From CAXBNB01 sp040222275 (GTDB lineage: Bacteria; Bacteroidota; Bacteroidia; Cytophagales; Cyclobacteriaceae): a DNA stretch of 64,000 bases. Each line of letters opens with the position of its first letter. Within the stretch, counting starts at the first letter, position 1. This document shows, piece after piece, positions 32,966 through 41,610 of this stretch. Made by a program: the position numbers and the translations under genes. Below the pieces are notes generated by a model. It was not told the origin of the DNA. It was given only the letters and a program-made list of their open reading frames with translations, and ran no database searches. The stretch is taken from positions 1-64,000 of the forward strand of contig JAVKDJ010000030.1 in the NCBI GenBank assembly GCA_040222275.1, in the 5' to 3' direction.

Positions 32966-33997
32966 ATGAGTGAATCGGATATCATCTATATGAACAGGGC
33001 CTTTGAGCTTGCCGCTCAAGGATTGGGGCAAGTAAGCCCCAATCCTATGGTGGGGTGTGCGATAGTACATGATGGTAAAATAATTGGCGAGGGCTGGCAT
33101 GAAAAATACGGCGGGCCACATGCTGAGGTAAATGCGGTAAACTCGGTGGCTGAGAAATCCTTACTCAAGGATGCAACTGTTTATGTTACCTTAGAACCCT
33201 GTGCACATTTTGGAAAAACACCGCCCTGTGCGGATTTGTTGGTAGGCCATCAGGTTAAGCGGGTGGTCATAGCAAATAAGGACCCCTTTCCACTGGTGAA
33301 TGGCGGAGGCATTAAAAAACTCCAACATGCCGGCATTACCGTGGAAATTGGCGTATTGGCAGAAAAGGGGAGGGAAATAAACAAACGCTTCTTTTCAGCA
33401 GTCGAAAAAGAAAGGCCTTATATAATCTTAAAATGGGCACAAACTGCCGATGGTTTTATAGCACGTGAAAATTTTGATTCGAAATGGATCAGCAATGAGC
33501 ACTCGCGCAGGTTGGTGCACAAGTGGCGGGCAGAGGAAGATGCTATTTTGGTGGGTACCAATACCGCCAGGTACGACAACCCATCCCTGAATGTACGCGA
33601 CTGGCAGGGCAAACATCCCCTCCGTTTGGTGCTGGATAAAAAGTTGGGTTTGGATAGCAAACTGAATTTATTTGACAGGTCGATTCCCACGGTTTGCTAC
33701 AACTTGCAAAAAGATGAAGTGTCAGAAAATCTTGTTTTTAAAAAGGTAAGTGAAAAAAATATGATCCCCGATATTCTGTCCGACCTCCATAACAGGAAGA
33801 TTCAGTCTTTGATTGTTGAGGGGGGAAGCACCCTTTTAAATACTTTTCTGAGCATGGACCTTTGGGATGAGGCTAGGGTTTTCACTTCTAATAACACCTT
33901 TGGTAGTGGAATAGCTGCCCCAAGGGTTTCTGGGAAATTACGGAGAAGTGAGCAAATAAAGGGAGATCAGTTGAATATAATACTTAACGAAAAGTAG
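32966..33997 (+). CDS. ribD: Bifunctional riboflavin biosynthesis deaminase/reductase RibD
   Basis: 343 residues. The N-terminal deaminase domain has the zinc ligands His52 (PHAEVNAV, with Glu54 catalytic) and Cys79/Cys88 (LEPCAHFGKTPPCADLL). The C-terminal reductase domain begins near residue 145 (RPYIILKWAQTADGFIA) and includes AILVGTNTARYDNPSLNVRD and SLIVEGGSTLLNTFL. It carries out the second and third steps after GTP cyclohydrolase II. The tail is slightly short compared with longer RibD proteins. It ends 4 bases before the convergent hydrolase gene. Confidence 0.95.
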   Translation: MSESDIIYMNRAFELAAQGLGQVSPNPMVGCAIVHDGKIIGEGWHEKYGGPHAEVNAVNSVAEKSLLKDATVYVTLEPCAHFGKTPPCADLLVGHQVKRVVIANKDPFPLVNGGGIKKLQHAGITVEIGVLAEKGREINKRFFSAVEKERPYIILKWAQTADGFIARENFDSKWISNEHSRRLVHKWRAEEDAILVGTNTARYDNPSLNVRDWQGKHPLRLVLDKKLGLDSKLNLFDRSIPTVCYNLQKDEVSENLVFKKVSEKNMIPDILSDLHNRKIQSLIVEGGSTLLNTFLSMDLWDEARVFTSNNTFGSGIAAPRVSGKLRRSEQIKGDQLNIILNEK

Positions 33998-34001
33998 ATG
34001 G

Positions 34002-34997
34002 TTACCTGCCAATATCATTTTCAATAAGGCTCAATGCTATATCGTCCAGCCTCTCGTGCCCTCCATCAAAAAGGGTGATTTGTAGTTTGTTTTTATAGTT
34101 TTTCTGATAATAAATATCCCTGTTTCCGAGTGATCCTTCTACTTCTGAAGCACCCCTATAAGTCAACAGGTCTATGATGTCTTCGTTGGAAATCAGCGAA
34201 TTAGTCTCTGCACCAGCAATATCTGTGACAATTTTATTGTAAAAATTTATAGAATGTGTGATCGGGACTGAGCCCGTGTATCCATCATGCACTCCTGCAT
34301 AGATGTATAGCTTGCTACTCATTCGTTGGGTAACCGGAGTTTCCATCAAAACAGGGGAGCGTTTTTTAGCTTCCTCCACATCTATGTGGTAATCAGTGTC
34401 ATCAAACCCCAACCCGGTAGTTGCCAGGGCAATGTCCCTGGAATACTTGTTCTTTCTGCCTTCAGATTCATAGTACCAATCGATAAGGTTGGAAATCGGC
34501 ACCCAGGCCGAAAAGGTTTTGATGCGGTGTTTTGTTGTCATGTAGGTGAGCAGAGTGGCATACCCGCCTCCACTCACGCCTGTGATATGAATTTCGTTGA
34601 GGTTAACATTGGCATGTTTAATGGCATAATCTATGGCATCCTCAATATCGCTCAGGGCCAGCGGACTACCACATGCCTCAAATGTATTGTTTGGACCTCT
34701 AAAATCGGGATGGATGTAGTTGTAATCACGGTCAATGCATTGCCAGGAAAGGGTATCCTTTTGGTCATAGCCACCACTCCAGGTGTGCAGGCTTACAATC
34801 AACGGTCTGGCAGTACCGCTTTTACTTTTGTAGAAGTAGGCGCGTTGTTCTTTCTGATCCACGGTAGAAGGGATACTCACCTCCTTACATTCTGATGGCC
34901 AATCCTTGGATTTCACATCGTCCCATTTTGGGTTTTCCTGCGAGAAGAGGTTAAAGGAAATCAGTAAAACAAATGGGAAGCAATAATATCTTTTCAC
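34002..34997 (-). CDS. Secreted alpha/beta hydrolase
   Basis: 331 residues with a signal peptide (about 1-20, LLISFNLFSQ). The nucleophile elbow is GVSGGGY (Ser about 141), the oxyanion region RPLIVSLHTWSGGYDQ and the probable catalytic His in FDGGHERLDD near the C-terminus. An acid is likely from the AGVHDGYTG loop. The pattern fits the prolyl oligopeptidase/acetyl-esterase group of serine hydrolases acting on polysaccharide esters or peptides; the substrate is unknown. It stands alone, convergent with ribD. Confidence 0.88.
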   Translation of the reverse strand: MKRYYCFPFVLLISFNLFSQENPKWDDVKSKDWPSECKEVSIPSTVDQKEQRAYFYKSKSGTARPLIVSLHTWSGGYDQKDTLSWQCIDRDYNYIHPDFRGPNNTFEACGSPLALSDIEDAIDYAIKHANVNLNEIHITGVSGGGYATLLTYMTTKHRIKTFSAWVPISNLIDWYYESEGRKNKYSRDIALATTGLGFDDTDYHIDVEEAKKRSPVLMETPVTQRMSSKLYIYAGVHDGYTGSVPITHSINFYNKIVTDIAGAETNSLISNEDIIDLLTYRGASEVEGSLGNRDIYYQKNYKNKLQITLFDGGHERLDDIALSLIENDIGR

Positions 34998-35058
34998 GTT
35001 TTGTCCAGCGGTGTTTGGACTGGCAATATAAAGTATTGGGCACTTTTCATCAAGCCAT

Positions 35059-35081
35059 AAAAAAACCCGCCATAAGCGGGT
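35059..35081 (-). terminator. nrdA terminator
   Basis: On the minus strand ACCCGC (35076-35081), loop and GCGGGT (35065-35070) are followed by a run of seven T (35059-35065 as A on the plus strand). It lies about 30 bases after the nrdA stop. Confidence 0.88.
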
Positions 35082-35109
35082 CTTTACAATTATATCAAGG
35101 TATTAATTT

Positions 35110-37491
35110 TTAGCTTCCACAAGCTTCGCAACCTTCCGGGTTATCAAGCGAACAGGTCATATCAGAGGCTTTTTGCATTGCTTCTTCCTGGAGTTCCACG
35201 GCGGTTTTTGGTTTTTCCCGTCCTTCTTTTTCCAGTGTAAATTTGATGGCATCAGCAGCAGCCTTGGTCCTGAGGTAGTACATGCCTGTTTTCAGTCCTT
35301 TTTCCCAGGCATAGAAATGCATAGAAGTCATTTTACCAAAGTTTGGCTCTTGCAAGTGTATGTTCAAGCTTTGGCTTTGGCAAATAAATGCACCACGGTC
35401 AGCAGACATATCAATAATGGCTTTCTGGGAAATTTCCCATACGGTTTTGTAGAGGGCTTTGATGTTGTCAGGTATCTCAGGGATGTTCTGTACAGACCCA
35501 TTGGCCTGCATGATCCTGTTTTTCATGCTGTCGTCCCACAGGTTCAGCTCTATCAGGTCTTTCATCAGGTGCTTGTTTACCACGATGAATTCACCAGACA
35601 GTACCCTTCTTGTATAGATGTTGGAGGTATAAGGCTCAAAACATTCGTTGTTGCCAAGAATCTGGGAAGTGGAGGCGGTAGGCATAGGTGCCAACAGCAG
35701 GGAATTCCTTACCCCGTGTTTCTTCACTTCTTGCTTCAGCGACATCCAGTCCCAGCGGTCAGAAGGGGTCACGTTCCACATGTCATATTGGAATATGCCC
35801 TTGGATACTGGCGATCCTTTAAAACTCTCGTAAGGCCCTTCTACTTTGGCAATATCCTTAGATGCGGTCATTGAGGCAAAGTACAGGGTTTCAAATATCT
35901 CCTTGTTCAGCACCCTGGCTTCCGGGGAGTCGAAAGGCATTTTCATCATGATGAAAGTATCTGCCAACCCTTGTATCCCGATACCAATCGGCCTGTGTTT
36001 CATATTGGAGTTGCGCGCTTCCGGCACAGGGTAATAATTCACATCGATCACCTTGTTGAGGTTTTTGGTCATCACATAGGCAATGTCGTATAACTTCTGG
36101 TGGTCGAAAGTGCGTGTTTCCTCATCTACAAACTTCGGCAGGGCTACAGAGGCCAGGTTGCACACGGCTACCTCATCCGGAGAGGTATATTCCATAATCT
36201 CGGTACACAAGTTGCTCGACTTGATAGTACCCAGGTTTTTCTGGTTTGATTTTTTATTGGCAGCATCTTTATAGAGCATGTAAGGCGTACCTGTCTCTAT
36301 TTGAGATTCCAATACTTCAAACCAAAGGTCTTGTGCCTTTACAGTCCTTCTGCCACGACCTTCAGCTTCGTATTTTTCATATAGTTTTTCAAATTCTTCG
36401 CCATAGGCTTCTGACAGGCCAGGGCATTCGTGAGGGCACATGAGTGTCCAATCACCATTTTCCTTTACCCTTTTCATAAACAGGTCTGGGGTCCACAGGG
36501 CATAAAACAAATCCCTCGCCCTGAGTTCTTCCTTGCCATGGTTTTTCTTCAAATCAAGGAAATCGAAGATGTCAGCATGCCATGGCTCAAGGTAAATGGC
36601 AAACGAACCTTTTCTCTTTCCACCACCCTGGTCAACATACCTGGCTGTCATATCGAAGTTCCTTAGCATCGGCACGATTCCATTGCTCACACCATTGGTG
36701 CCTTTTATATACGATCCTGTTGCACGTACATTGTGTATGCTCAACCCTATACCGCCGGCAGACTGGGATATCTTGGCGGTTTGTTTCAATGTGTCATAAA
36801 TGCCATCTATGCTGTCGTCCTTCATCGTAAGGAGGAAACACGAGGAAAGCTGCGGCTTAGGGGTGCCGGCATTAAAAAGAGTAGGCGTGGCATGCGTAAA
36901 CCACTTTTCTGACAATAAGTTATAAGTTTCGATGGCAGCATTGATATCCTCTTTGTGGATACCTATGGCTACCCTCATCAACATGTGCTGTGGGCGTTCT
37001 ACAATTTTACCATCCAGTTTCATCAGGTACGACCTTTCCAGTGTTTTGAACCCGAAGTAATCGTAGCTAAAATCCCTGTCGTAAATGATGGTACTGTCGA
37101 GTAGCGCTGCATTGTTTTTTACAATACCATACACTTCCTTCGAGATCAAAGCTGCATTTTCGCCAGTTTTAGGGTCTATATAGGTATAGAGCCTTTTCAT
37201 TGTGTTCGAAAAAGACTTGCTCGTTACTTTGTGCAGGTTTGAGATGGCGATCCTAGCTGCAAGCTTGGCAAAGTCAGGATGGGCTGTTGTCAACGAAGCA
37301 GCTGTTTCGGCAGCAAGGTTGTCCAGTTCGATGGTAGTTACCCCATCGTAAATCCCGGTAATTACTTTTTTGGCAATGTCTATTGGCTCTATGTAACGCC
37401 CATTAAGGCCATAACACATTTTTTCAATTCGAGCCGTAATTTTGTCGAATTTGACGGATTCCCTTCTTCCGTCTCTTTTTAATACTAACAT
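35110..37491 (-). CDS. nrdA: Class Ia ribonucleotide reductase, large subunit
   Basis: 793 residues. An ATP-cone allosteric domain occupies about the first 90 residues (LVLKRDGRRESVKFDKITAR). Catalytic residues are visible: Cys in LSSCFLLTM, the Asn/Cys/Glu triad in SNLCTEIMEY and the second cysteine in EVAVCNLASVALP. The radical-path region PMPTASTSQILGNNECFEPY is intact, and the tail ends with the shuttle cysteines CEACGS. It reduces ribonucleoside diphosphates to deoxyribonucleotides together with NrdB, whose gene lies 34 bases upstream in the same operon. Confidence 0.97.
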   Translation of the reverse strand: MLVLKRDGRRESVKFDKITARIEKMCYGLNGRYIEPIDIAKKVITGIYDGVTTIELDNLAAETAASLTTAHPDFAKLAARIAISNLHKVTSKSFSNTMKRLYTYIDPKTGENAALISKEVYGIVKNNAALLDSTIIYDRDFSYDYFGFKTLERSYLMKLDGKIVERPQHMLMRVAIGIHKEDINAAIETYNLLSEKWFTHATPTLFNAGTPKPQLSSCFLLTMKDDSIDGIYDTLKQTAKISQSAGGIGLSIHNVRATGSYIKGTNGVSNGIVPMLRNFDMTARYVDQGGGKRKGSFAIYLEPWHADIFDFLDLKKNHGKEELRARDLFYALWTPDLFMKRVKENGDWTLMCPHECPGLSEAYGEEFEKLYEKYEAEGRGRRTVKAQDLWFEVLESQIETGTPYMLYKDAANKKSNQKNLGTIKSSNLCTEIMEYTSPDEVAVCNLASVALPKFVDEETRTFDHQKLYDIAYVMTKNLNKVIDVNYYPVPEARNSNMKHRPIGIGIQGLADTFIMMKMPFDSPEARVLNKEIFETLYFASMTASKDIAKVEGPYESFKGSPVSKGIFQYDMWNVTPSDRWDWMSLKQEVKKHGVRNSLLLAPMPTASTSQILGNNECFEPYTSNIYTRRVLSGEFIVVNKHLMKDLIELNLWDDSMKNRIMQANGSVQNIPEIPDNIKALYKTVWEISQKAIIDMSADRGAFICQSQSLNIHLQEPNFGKMTSMHFYAWEKGLKTGMYYLRTKAAADAIKFTLEKEGREKPKTAVELQEEAMQKASDMTCSLDNPEGCEACGS

Positions 37492-37525
37492 AGGTGCACA
37501 GGTTATTTATATTGTCATTCTGGTG

Positions 37526-38515
37526 TTAAAAATCTTCATTAAGGCTGAATTTTGGCGAATCATTGTCCTTTTCGTTCATCACGCCGGCCTTTTGGTATTC
37601 AGCTACCCTTTTTTCAAAAAAGTTGGTTTTTCCCTGAAGGGAAATCATGTCCATAAAATCAAACGGATTGGTGGTATTGTATATTTTGTCACATTCCAAT
37701 TCTGCCAGCAAACGATCAGCTACAAACTCGATGTACTGGCACATCAACTCAGCGTTCATGCCAATAAGCTTCACAGGAATGGCATCAGTAACAAACTCTT
37801 TTTCAATTTCTACGGCATCCTGTATGATTTTGGTTACTGTTTCCTTTGGCAATTTGTTTACCAGGTGCTCATTGTAGAGCAGGCATGCAAAATCGCAATG
37901 CAGGCCTTCGTCCCTGGAGATAAGTTCATTAGAAAAAGTAAGTCCAGGCATTAGCCCTCTTTTCTTCAGCCAGAAAATGGAGCAAAAACTGCCTGAGAAG
38001 AAAATACCCTCTACTGCCGCAAAGGCAATGAGCCTTTCCGCAAAGGAGCCATTGTCAATCCACCTAAGCGCCCAGTCCGCTTTTTTCTTTACGCATGGGA
38101 TGGTTTCCACGGCGTTAAAGAGCTTGCTCTTTTCAGCAGGGTCTTTTACATAAGTATCTATAAGGAGCGAATAGGTCTCTGAATGGATGTTTTCGATAGC
38201 CACCTGAAAGCCATAGAAGAACTTGGCTTCTGTGTATTGGACTTCTGATAAGAAATTTTCGGCAAGGTTTTCATTTACTATACCATCGCTGGCCGCAAAA
38301 AATGCCAATACGTGGGTGATGAAATGCCTTTCCCCATCGTTGAGGTTGTTCCAGTCTTTAAGGTCCTGGCTTAGGTCTATTTCTTCTGCGGTCCAAAAAC
38401 TGGCTTCAGCTTTTTTGTAAAATTGCCAGATATCATTCTTTTGTATGGGAAAGAGTACGAAGCGGTCTTTATTTTCTTTTAGTATTGGTTCTTCTTGCAG
38501 TGCGTCGTTTTTCAT
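37526..38515 (-). CDS. nrdB: Class Ia ribonucleotide reductase, small (radical) subunit
   Basis: 329 residues, normal length. The di-iron site and radical tyrosine are seen in AIENIHSETYSLLIDTY (Glu108, His111, Tyr115) with a further ligand region SRDEGLHCDFA. FFAASDGIVNENL supplies the first carboxylate. The tyrosyl radical it makes is passed to NrdA. It is the first gene of nrdBA, with a leader of about 170 bases from the promoter at 38690-38721. Confidence 0.97.
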   Translation of the reverse strand: MKNDALQEEPILKENKDRFVLFPIQKNDIWQFYKKAEASFWTAEEIDLSQDLKDWNNLNDGERHFITHVLAFFAASDGIVNENLAENFLSEVQYTEAKFFYGFQVAIENIHSETYSLLIDTYVKDPAEKSKLFNAVETIPCVKKKADWALRWIDNGSFAERLIAFAAVEGIFFSGSFCSIFWLKKRGLMPGLTFSNELISRDEGLHCDFACLLYNEHLVNKLPKETVTKIIQDAVEIEKEFVTDAIPVKLIGMNAELMCQYIEFVADRLLAELECDKIYNTTNPFDFMDMISLQGKTNFFEKRVAEYQKAGVMNEKDNDSPKFSLNEDF

Positions 38516-38689
38516 TCTTTTGGCTCGCTGTATTGCTTAAAATTAGGATAATAAAATTCTACAAACAACAAATTCAGAAGCCGCAGGATGCTGCAGTATC
38601 TGATGTATTGCTTTTACTTTAACTAGCTGATTTATATTTTTCTTTGGAATACCTGAGAACCCGGCGTAAGATTCTTTGATCAGGCAATA

Positions 38690-38721
38690 CAAATATGATC
38701 AAAAGCCGCTAAAAAATCAAA
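38690..38721 (-). promoter_or_regulatory. nrdBA promoter
   Basis: On the minus strand TTTG (38718-38721), a 20-base spacer and CATATTTG (38690-38697), one mismatch from TAnnTTTG. Transcription would start near 38686, leaving a 170-base untranslated leader. No NrdR-type box was recognised. Confidence 0.55.
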
Positions 38722-38804
38722 GCTCACTGTGTACTGAAAATAGAAATCAAACGGCCTAAAAAATATTCTTTAATTGTTTGACACTTAATACCTTGTTGAT
38801 TGAT

Positions 38805-38829
38805 TTTGAAATGAAAACTTCATTTCAAA
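38805..38829. repeat. Perfect palindrome in the nrdB-rplU intergenic region
   Basis: TTTGAAATGAA (38805-38815) and TTCATTTCAAA (38819-38829) are exact inverted copies with a 3-base centre. It sits between the two divergent promoters, 76 bases upstream of the rplU -33 element and 84 bases from that of nrdB. It could be an operator for a dimeric repressor. No T tract follows, so it is not a terminator. Confidence 0.7.
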
Positions 38830-38904
38830 CTGGCGATAATGAAGGGTAAAAAAAAATGAAAAAAAATTAAATTATTTTTTTGGGTGAAAATGTAGTAAGG
38901 ATGG

Positions 38905-38935
38905 TTTGTAATTGCAGATCATTTTCATATTTTTG
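38905..38935 (+). promoter_or_regulatory. rplU-rpmA promoter
   Basis: TTTG (38905-38908), a 19-base spacer and TATTTTTG (38928-38935) match the Bacteroidota housekeeping promoter exactly. The transcript would start near 38939, giving a leader of about 35 bases before the rplU ATG. Confidence 0.85.
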
Positions 38936-38973
38936 CACTCCATTTTTAAAAACCAAGTATTTAGGTAATTTTT

Positions 38974-39282
38974 ATGTACGCAATAGTTGATATAGCAGGA
39001 AAGCAGTTCAAAGTAACGCAAGACCAATTCGTCTATGCTCCGGCATTAGAAGGCGAGGAAGGCGCTTCCGTAGAATTCAAAGACGTATTGTTGATAGACA
39101 ATGACGGCAAAGTAAAAGTAGGAACCCCTACAGTAAAGGGTTCTAAAGTGACAGGAAAAATCCTGGGTCACGTTAAAGACGACAAAGTGGTCGTTTTTAA
39201 GAAGAAAAGAAGAAAAGGATATAAAGTCAAAAATGGCCACAGACAGCCATTGACTAAAGTATTAATTGAAATCATTTCATAA
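38974..39282 (+). CDS. rplU: 50S ribosomal protein L21
   Basis: 102 residues. The start MYAIVDIAGKQFKVTQDQ and the C-terminal KKKRRKGYKVKNGHRQPLTK are diagnostic for bL21, which binds 23S rRNA in the large subunit. It is the first gene of the usual rplU-rpmA pair, 12 bases before rpmA, and is driven by a consensus promoter. Confidence 0.98.
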   Translation: MYAIVDIAGKQFKVTQDQFVYAPALEGEEGASVEFKDVLLIDNDGKVKVGTPTVKGSKVTGKILGHVKDDKVVVFKKKRRKGYKVKNGHRQPLTKVLIEIIS

Positions 39283-39294
39283 AGATATAATCTC

Positions 39295-39555
39295 ATGGCA
39301 CATAAGAAAGGAGCAGGTAGTTCTAAAAACGGAAGAGAGTCGCATAGTAAACGACTTGGAGTTAAAATCTTTGGTGGGCAGGAAATTATAGCCGGCAACA
39401 TCATCGTAAGACAAAGGGGAACAGTTCACCACCCTGGCGAAAATGTTGGAATGGGCAAAGACCATACTTTGTTCGCTTTGACCAATGGCGTGGTTCAGTT
39501 TAAGAAAGGAAGACAAAACAGGTCTTTCGTTTCTGTGGTAAAGGCAGAAGCTTAA
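39295..39555 (+). CDS. rpmA: 50S ribosomal protein L27
   Basis: 86 residues. The N-terminus MAHKKGAGSSKNGRESHSKR and GGQEIIAGNIIVRQRGT are diagnostic for bL27, whose N-terminal tail reaches the peptidyl-transferase centre. No cleavable N-terminal extension of the Firmicutes type is present. The operon ends at the terminator 39574-39610. Confidence 0.98.
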   Translation: MAHKKGAGSSKNGRESHSKRLGVKIFGGQEIIAGNIIVRQRGTVHHPGENVGMGKDHTLFALTNGVVQFKKGRQNRSFVSVVKAEA

Positions 39556-39573
39556 TAAGAAAAAGAAATATAT

Positions 39574-39610
39574 AAAAAAAACACAGTCCGACCGGACTGT
39601 GTTTTTTTTT
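39574..39610 (+). terminator. rpmA terminator (bidirectional)
   Basis: An 11-base stem AACACAGTCCG (39580-39590) and CGGACTGTGTT (39593-39603) with a 2-base loop, an A run before it and nine T after. It can also end the minus-strand gene at 39638. Confidence 0.93.
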
Positions 39611-39637
39611 GCCTGTGAAGCAAGAAGTAAAGCGGGT

Positions 39638-40558
39638 TTAAATTTCTTCTTCCTCTTCCTCCAGTTTGGCAAAATCAAATTCTTTCAGGAAATTTTGGGC
39701 GTTTTTAAGGGATTTGAATTCAAAGTCCCTGATCTGTCCTTTGTTGCTATGTATTTCCATTTTCACCAAAGTCACCCTCAAATCCAGCCCTAAAGGATCG
39801 TCCACAAATTTGGTGCTTTCTGTTACTTTAAAGTCACTTTCTGATTTCTTTTTGGAAAGCTTGACATTTCGCCTTTTGATCCTTTTGCAATAGGTACATT
39901 TGTATTCTTTGAGGATTTCACCATCTTCATGCTCGGTGGCGTGCTTTAGGATTTCTTCCTTGTCCAGCCTCAAAGTCTGGAAACCACACCGGTCACATTT
40001 CATGGCATGCAATTTTCCTGCATATTTCTCTATTTTGGTGTCGCCTGTTTCGGGATCCATCCAAACGTCATAATCTACTGAAAATACGTCTTCTTCGGCC
40101 TGCATGCCTTCATCGAGATAGGCATCTTCTTCATCTTCGCTCAGGAGTTTCATTTTATTCCCGTTTTTAGGGTTTACCCTTGGCATATACCTTAGCAACT
40201 CCAGCTTTTTGTGTTGTTTGGCAGGGTAATAGTATTTTAAAACCAGATGTGCCACATAAGCATATAGAGTACCTATACATATAGATATGAACAACCTGAT
40301 AAAGAACCATACCACACTCAGTGCCACAGCATCTGATTTGTAGGTATTGAAAAGCAGGAAAATACTGGCTGCTACAGCAATATGTGACGCCAGAAAAAAT
40401 TTAAGCTCGCGGGTACTAACAAAGTCATACTTTTCTTTGTATGTCTTCAGGGCCTTCAGCCTCACCCTGTAAAATATATAGATAAGTACGGACAACCCAA
40501 ACACGGCGGGAGCCAGCATATACATTGCCTGGTTCCATAATTCTAAAAATTCACGCAT
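39638..40558 (-). CDS. Three-helix membrane protein with zinc-ribbon-like cytoplasmic domain
   Basis: 306 residues. Three predicted membrane helices lie in the first 110 residues (MLAPAVFGLSVLIYIFY, LASHIAVAASIFLLF, LFISICIGTLYAYVAHLVL). After an acidic linker comes a domain with two CxxC pairs, MKCDRCGFQTLRL and YKCTYCKRIKRRN, spaced by about 30 residues, probably one zinc ribbon. The tail ends with a run of acidic residues. I do not recognise a named family. It is convergent with rplU-rpmA and stands alone. Confidence 0.82.
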   Translation of the reverse strand: MREFLELWNQAMYMLAPAVFGLSVLIYIFYRVRLKALKTYKEKYDFVSTRELKFFLASHIAVAASIFLLFNTYKSDAVALSVVWFFIRLFISICIGTLYAYVAHLVLKYYYPAKQHKKLELLRYMPRVNPKNGNKMKLLSEDEEDAYLDEGMQAEEDVFSVDYDVWMDPETGDTKIEKYAGKLHAMKCDRCGFQTLRLDKEEILKHATEHEDGEILKEYKCTYCKRIKRRNVKLSKKKSESDFKVTESTKFVDDPLGLDLRVTLVKMEIHSNKGQIRDFEFKSLKNAQNFLKEFDFAKLEEEEEEI

Positions 40559-40833
40559 TTTTATTCTTCTCTTTGTTTAACAAGGGTCAAATTTTACACA
40601 ATTAATACTTACAATATTGATAAATCTTTGGCCTAAATACAACATGAATCAGGGATACCTTCCCATTGGGTCTGTGACTGGGACGATGGGTTGTTATTTA
40701 TTGTTGAAAAAGCTGTGGTTTATGGCAAATTTCACACCGGACTTTTTTAGATTGGGGCTATTTTCAGGGGCTTTGAAATTTCGGCCTCAGTACGCCAGGA
40801 TTTATAGAATTGAAACCTTTATAATATTAAAAT

Positions 40834-41610
40834 ATGCCAGATCAGTTAAAAGGAAATATTAACCACTCAGTATGCAGGTGGTGCTATGGGGATATCCCAT
40901 TGGAAAAATTATGTGAAGAAGCGAAAGATATGGGCATTTCCTCCATAGACCTGCTGGAGCCCGATGAATGGGAGGTGGTTAAGAAATTTGGCCTAACCTG
41001 CGCCATGCCCAATGGGAGTCCTTTGATGATTGAAAGGGGTTTTAATGACCCACAATACCATGAACAGCTGTTAAAAGACTATGCAGAACGGATTCCTCAG
41101 GTAGCAGATTTTGGTTTGAAAACTGTCATTTGCTTTTCCGGCAACCGCAATGGGATAACCGAAGAACAAGGGCTGGAAAATTGTGCGAAAGGGCTGGAAC
41201 CTGTCGTGAAGCTGGCCGAAAAATATAATGTGGCACTTTCCATGGAGTTGCTCAATAGCCGGGTGGACCATCCCGACTATCAATGTGACCGCACAGAATG
41301 GGGAGTAGAGCTTGCCGAAAAAATAGGATCTGAGAGTTTTAAATTGCTCTATGATATTTACCACATGCAGATCATGGAGGGGGACATCATTGCCACCATA
41401 AAAAAATACCATAAATACATAAACCATTACCATACCGGTGGCGTGCCGGGCAGGGCTGAATTGGACAATACCCAGGAACTCTACTATCCAGCCATCATGG
41501 AAGCCATTGTATCTACAGGATATAAGGGGTTTGTGGCCCAGGAGTTTGTGCCCAAAAGTGGCGATCCACTGGGATCGCTAAGGGATGCTGTAAAATTGTG
41601 TGATGTATAG
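40834..41610 (+). CDS. Hydroxypyruvate isomerase-like TIM-barrel protein
   Basis: 258 residues, xylose-isomerase-like TIM barrel of the Hyi type. The start KGNINHSVCRWCYGDIPLE is typical. Metal and catalytic residues are likely Glu in SMELLNSRVDHPDY, Asp and His in LYDIYHMQIMEGD, His in NHYHTGGVPGR and Glu in VAQEFVP. There is no signal peptide, so it is probably cytoplasmic. Family members interconvert hydroxypyruvate and tartronate semialdehyde or act on related keto-sugars. The stop abuts the convergent reductase gene with no intervening base. No glyoxylate-pathway genes flank it, so the substrate is uncertain. Confidence 0.88.
   Translation: MPDQLKGNINHSVCRWCYGDIPLEKLCEEAKDMGISSIDLLEPDEWEVVKKFGLTCAMPNGSPLMIERGFNDPQYHEQLLKDYAERIPQVADFGLKTVICFSGNRNGITEEQGLENCAKGLEPVVKLAEKYNVALSMELLNSRVDHPDYQCDRTEWGVELAEKIGSESFKLLYDIYHMQIMEGDIIATIKKYHKYINHYHTGGVPGRAELDNTQELYYPAIMEAIVSTGYKGFVAQEFVPKSGDPLGSLRDAVKLCDV

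Noticed and set aside
33000..33121. Longer PrmC beginning at 33121
   Set aside because: It would read antisense through the conserved start of ribD, whereas the ATG at 32926 gives the normal family length.
38516..38973. NrdR box upstream of nrdBA
   Set aside because: I looked for paired copies of the NrdR consensus and saw none; the palindrome at 38805-38829 does not match it.
40617..40862. 81-codon plus-strand frame before the hydroxypyruvate-isomerase-like gene
   Set aside because: It overlaps the start of the real gene in another frame and has no domain-like character.
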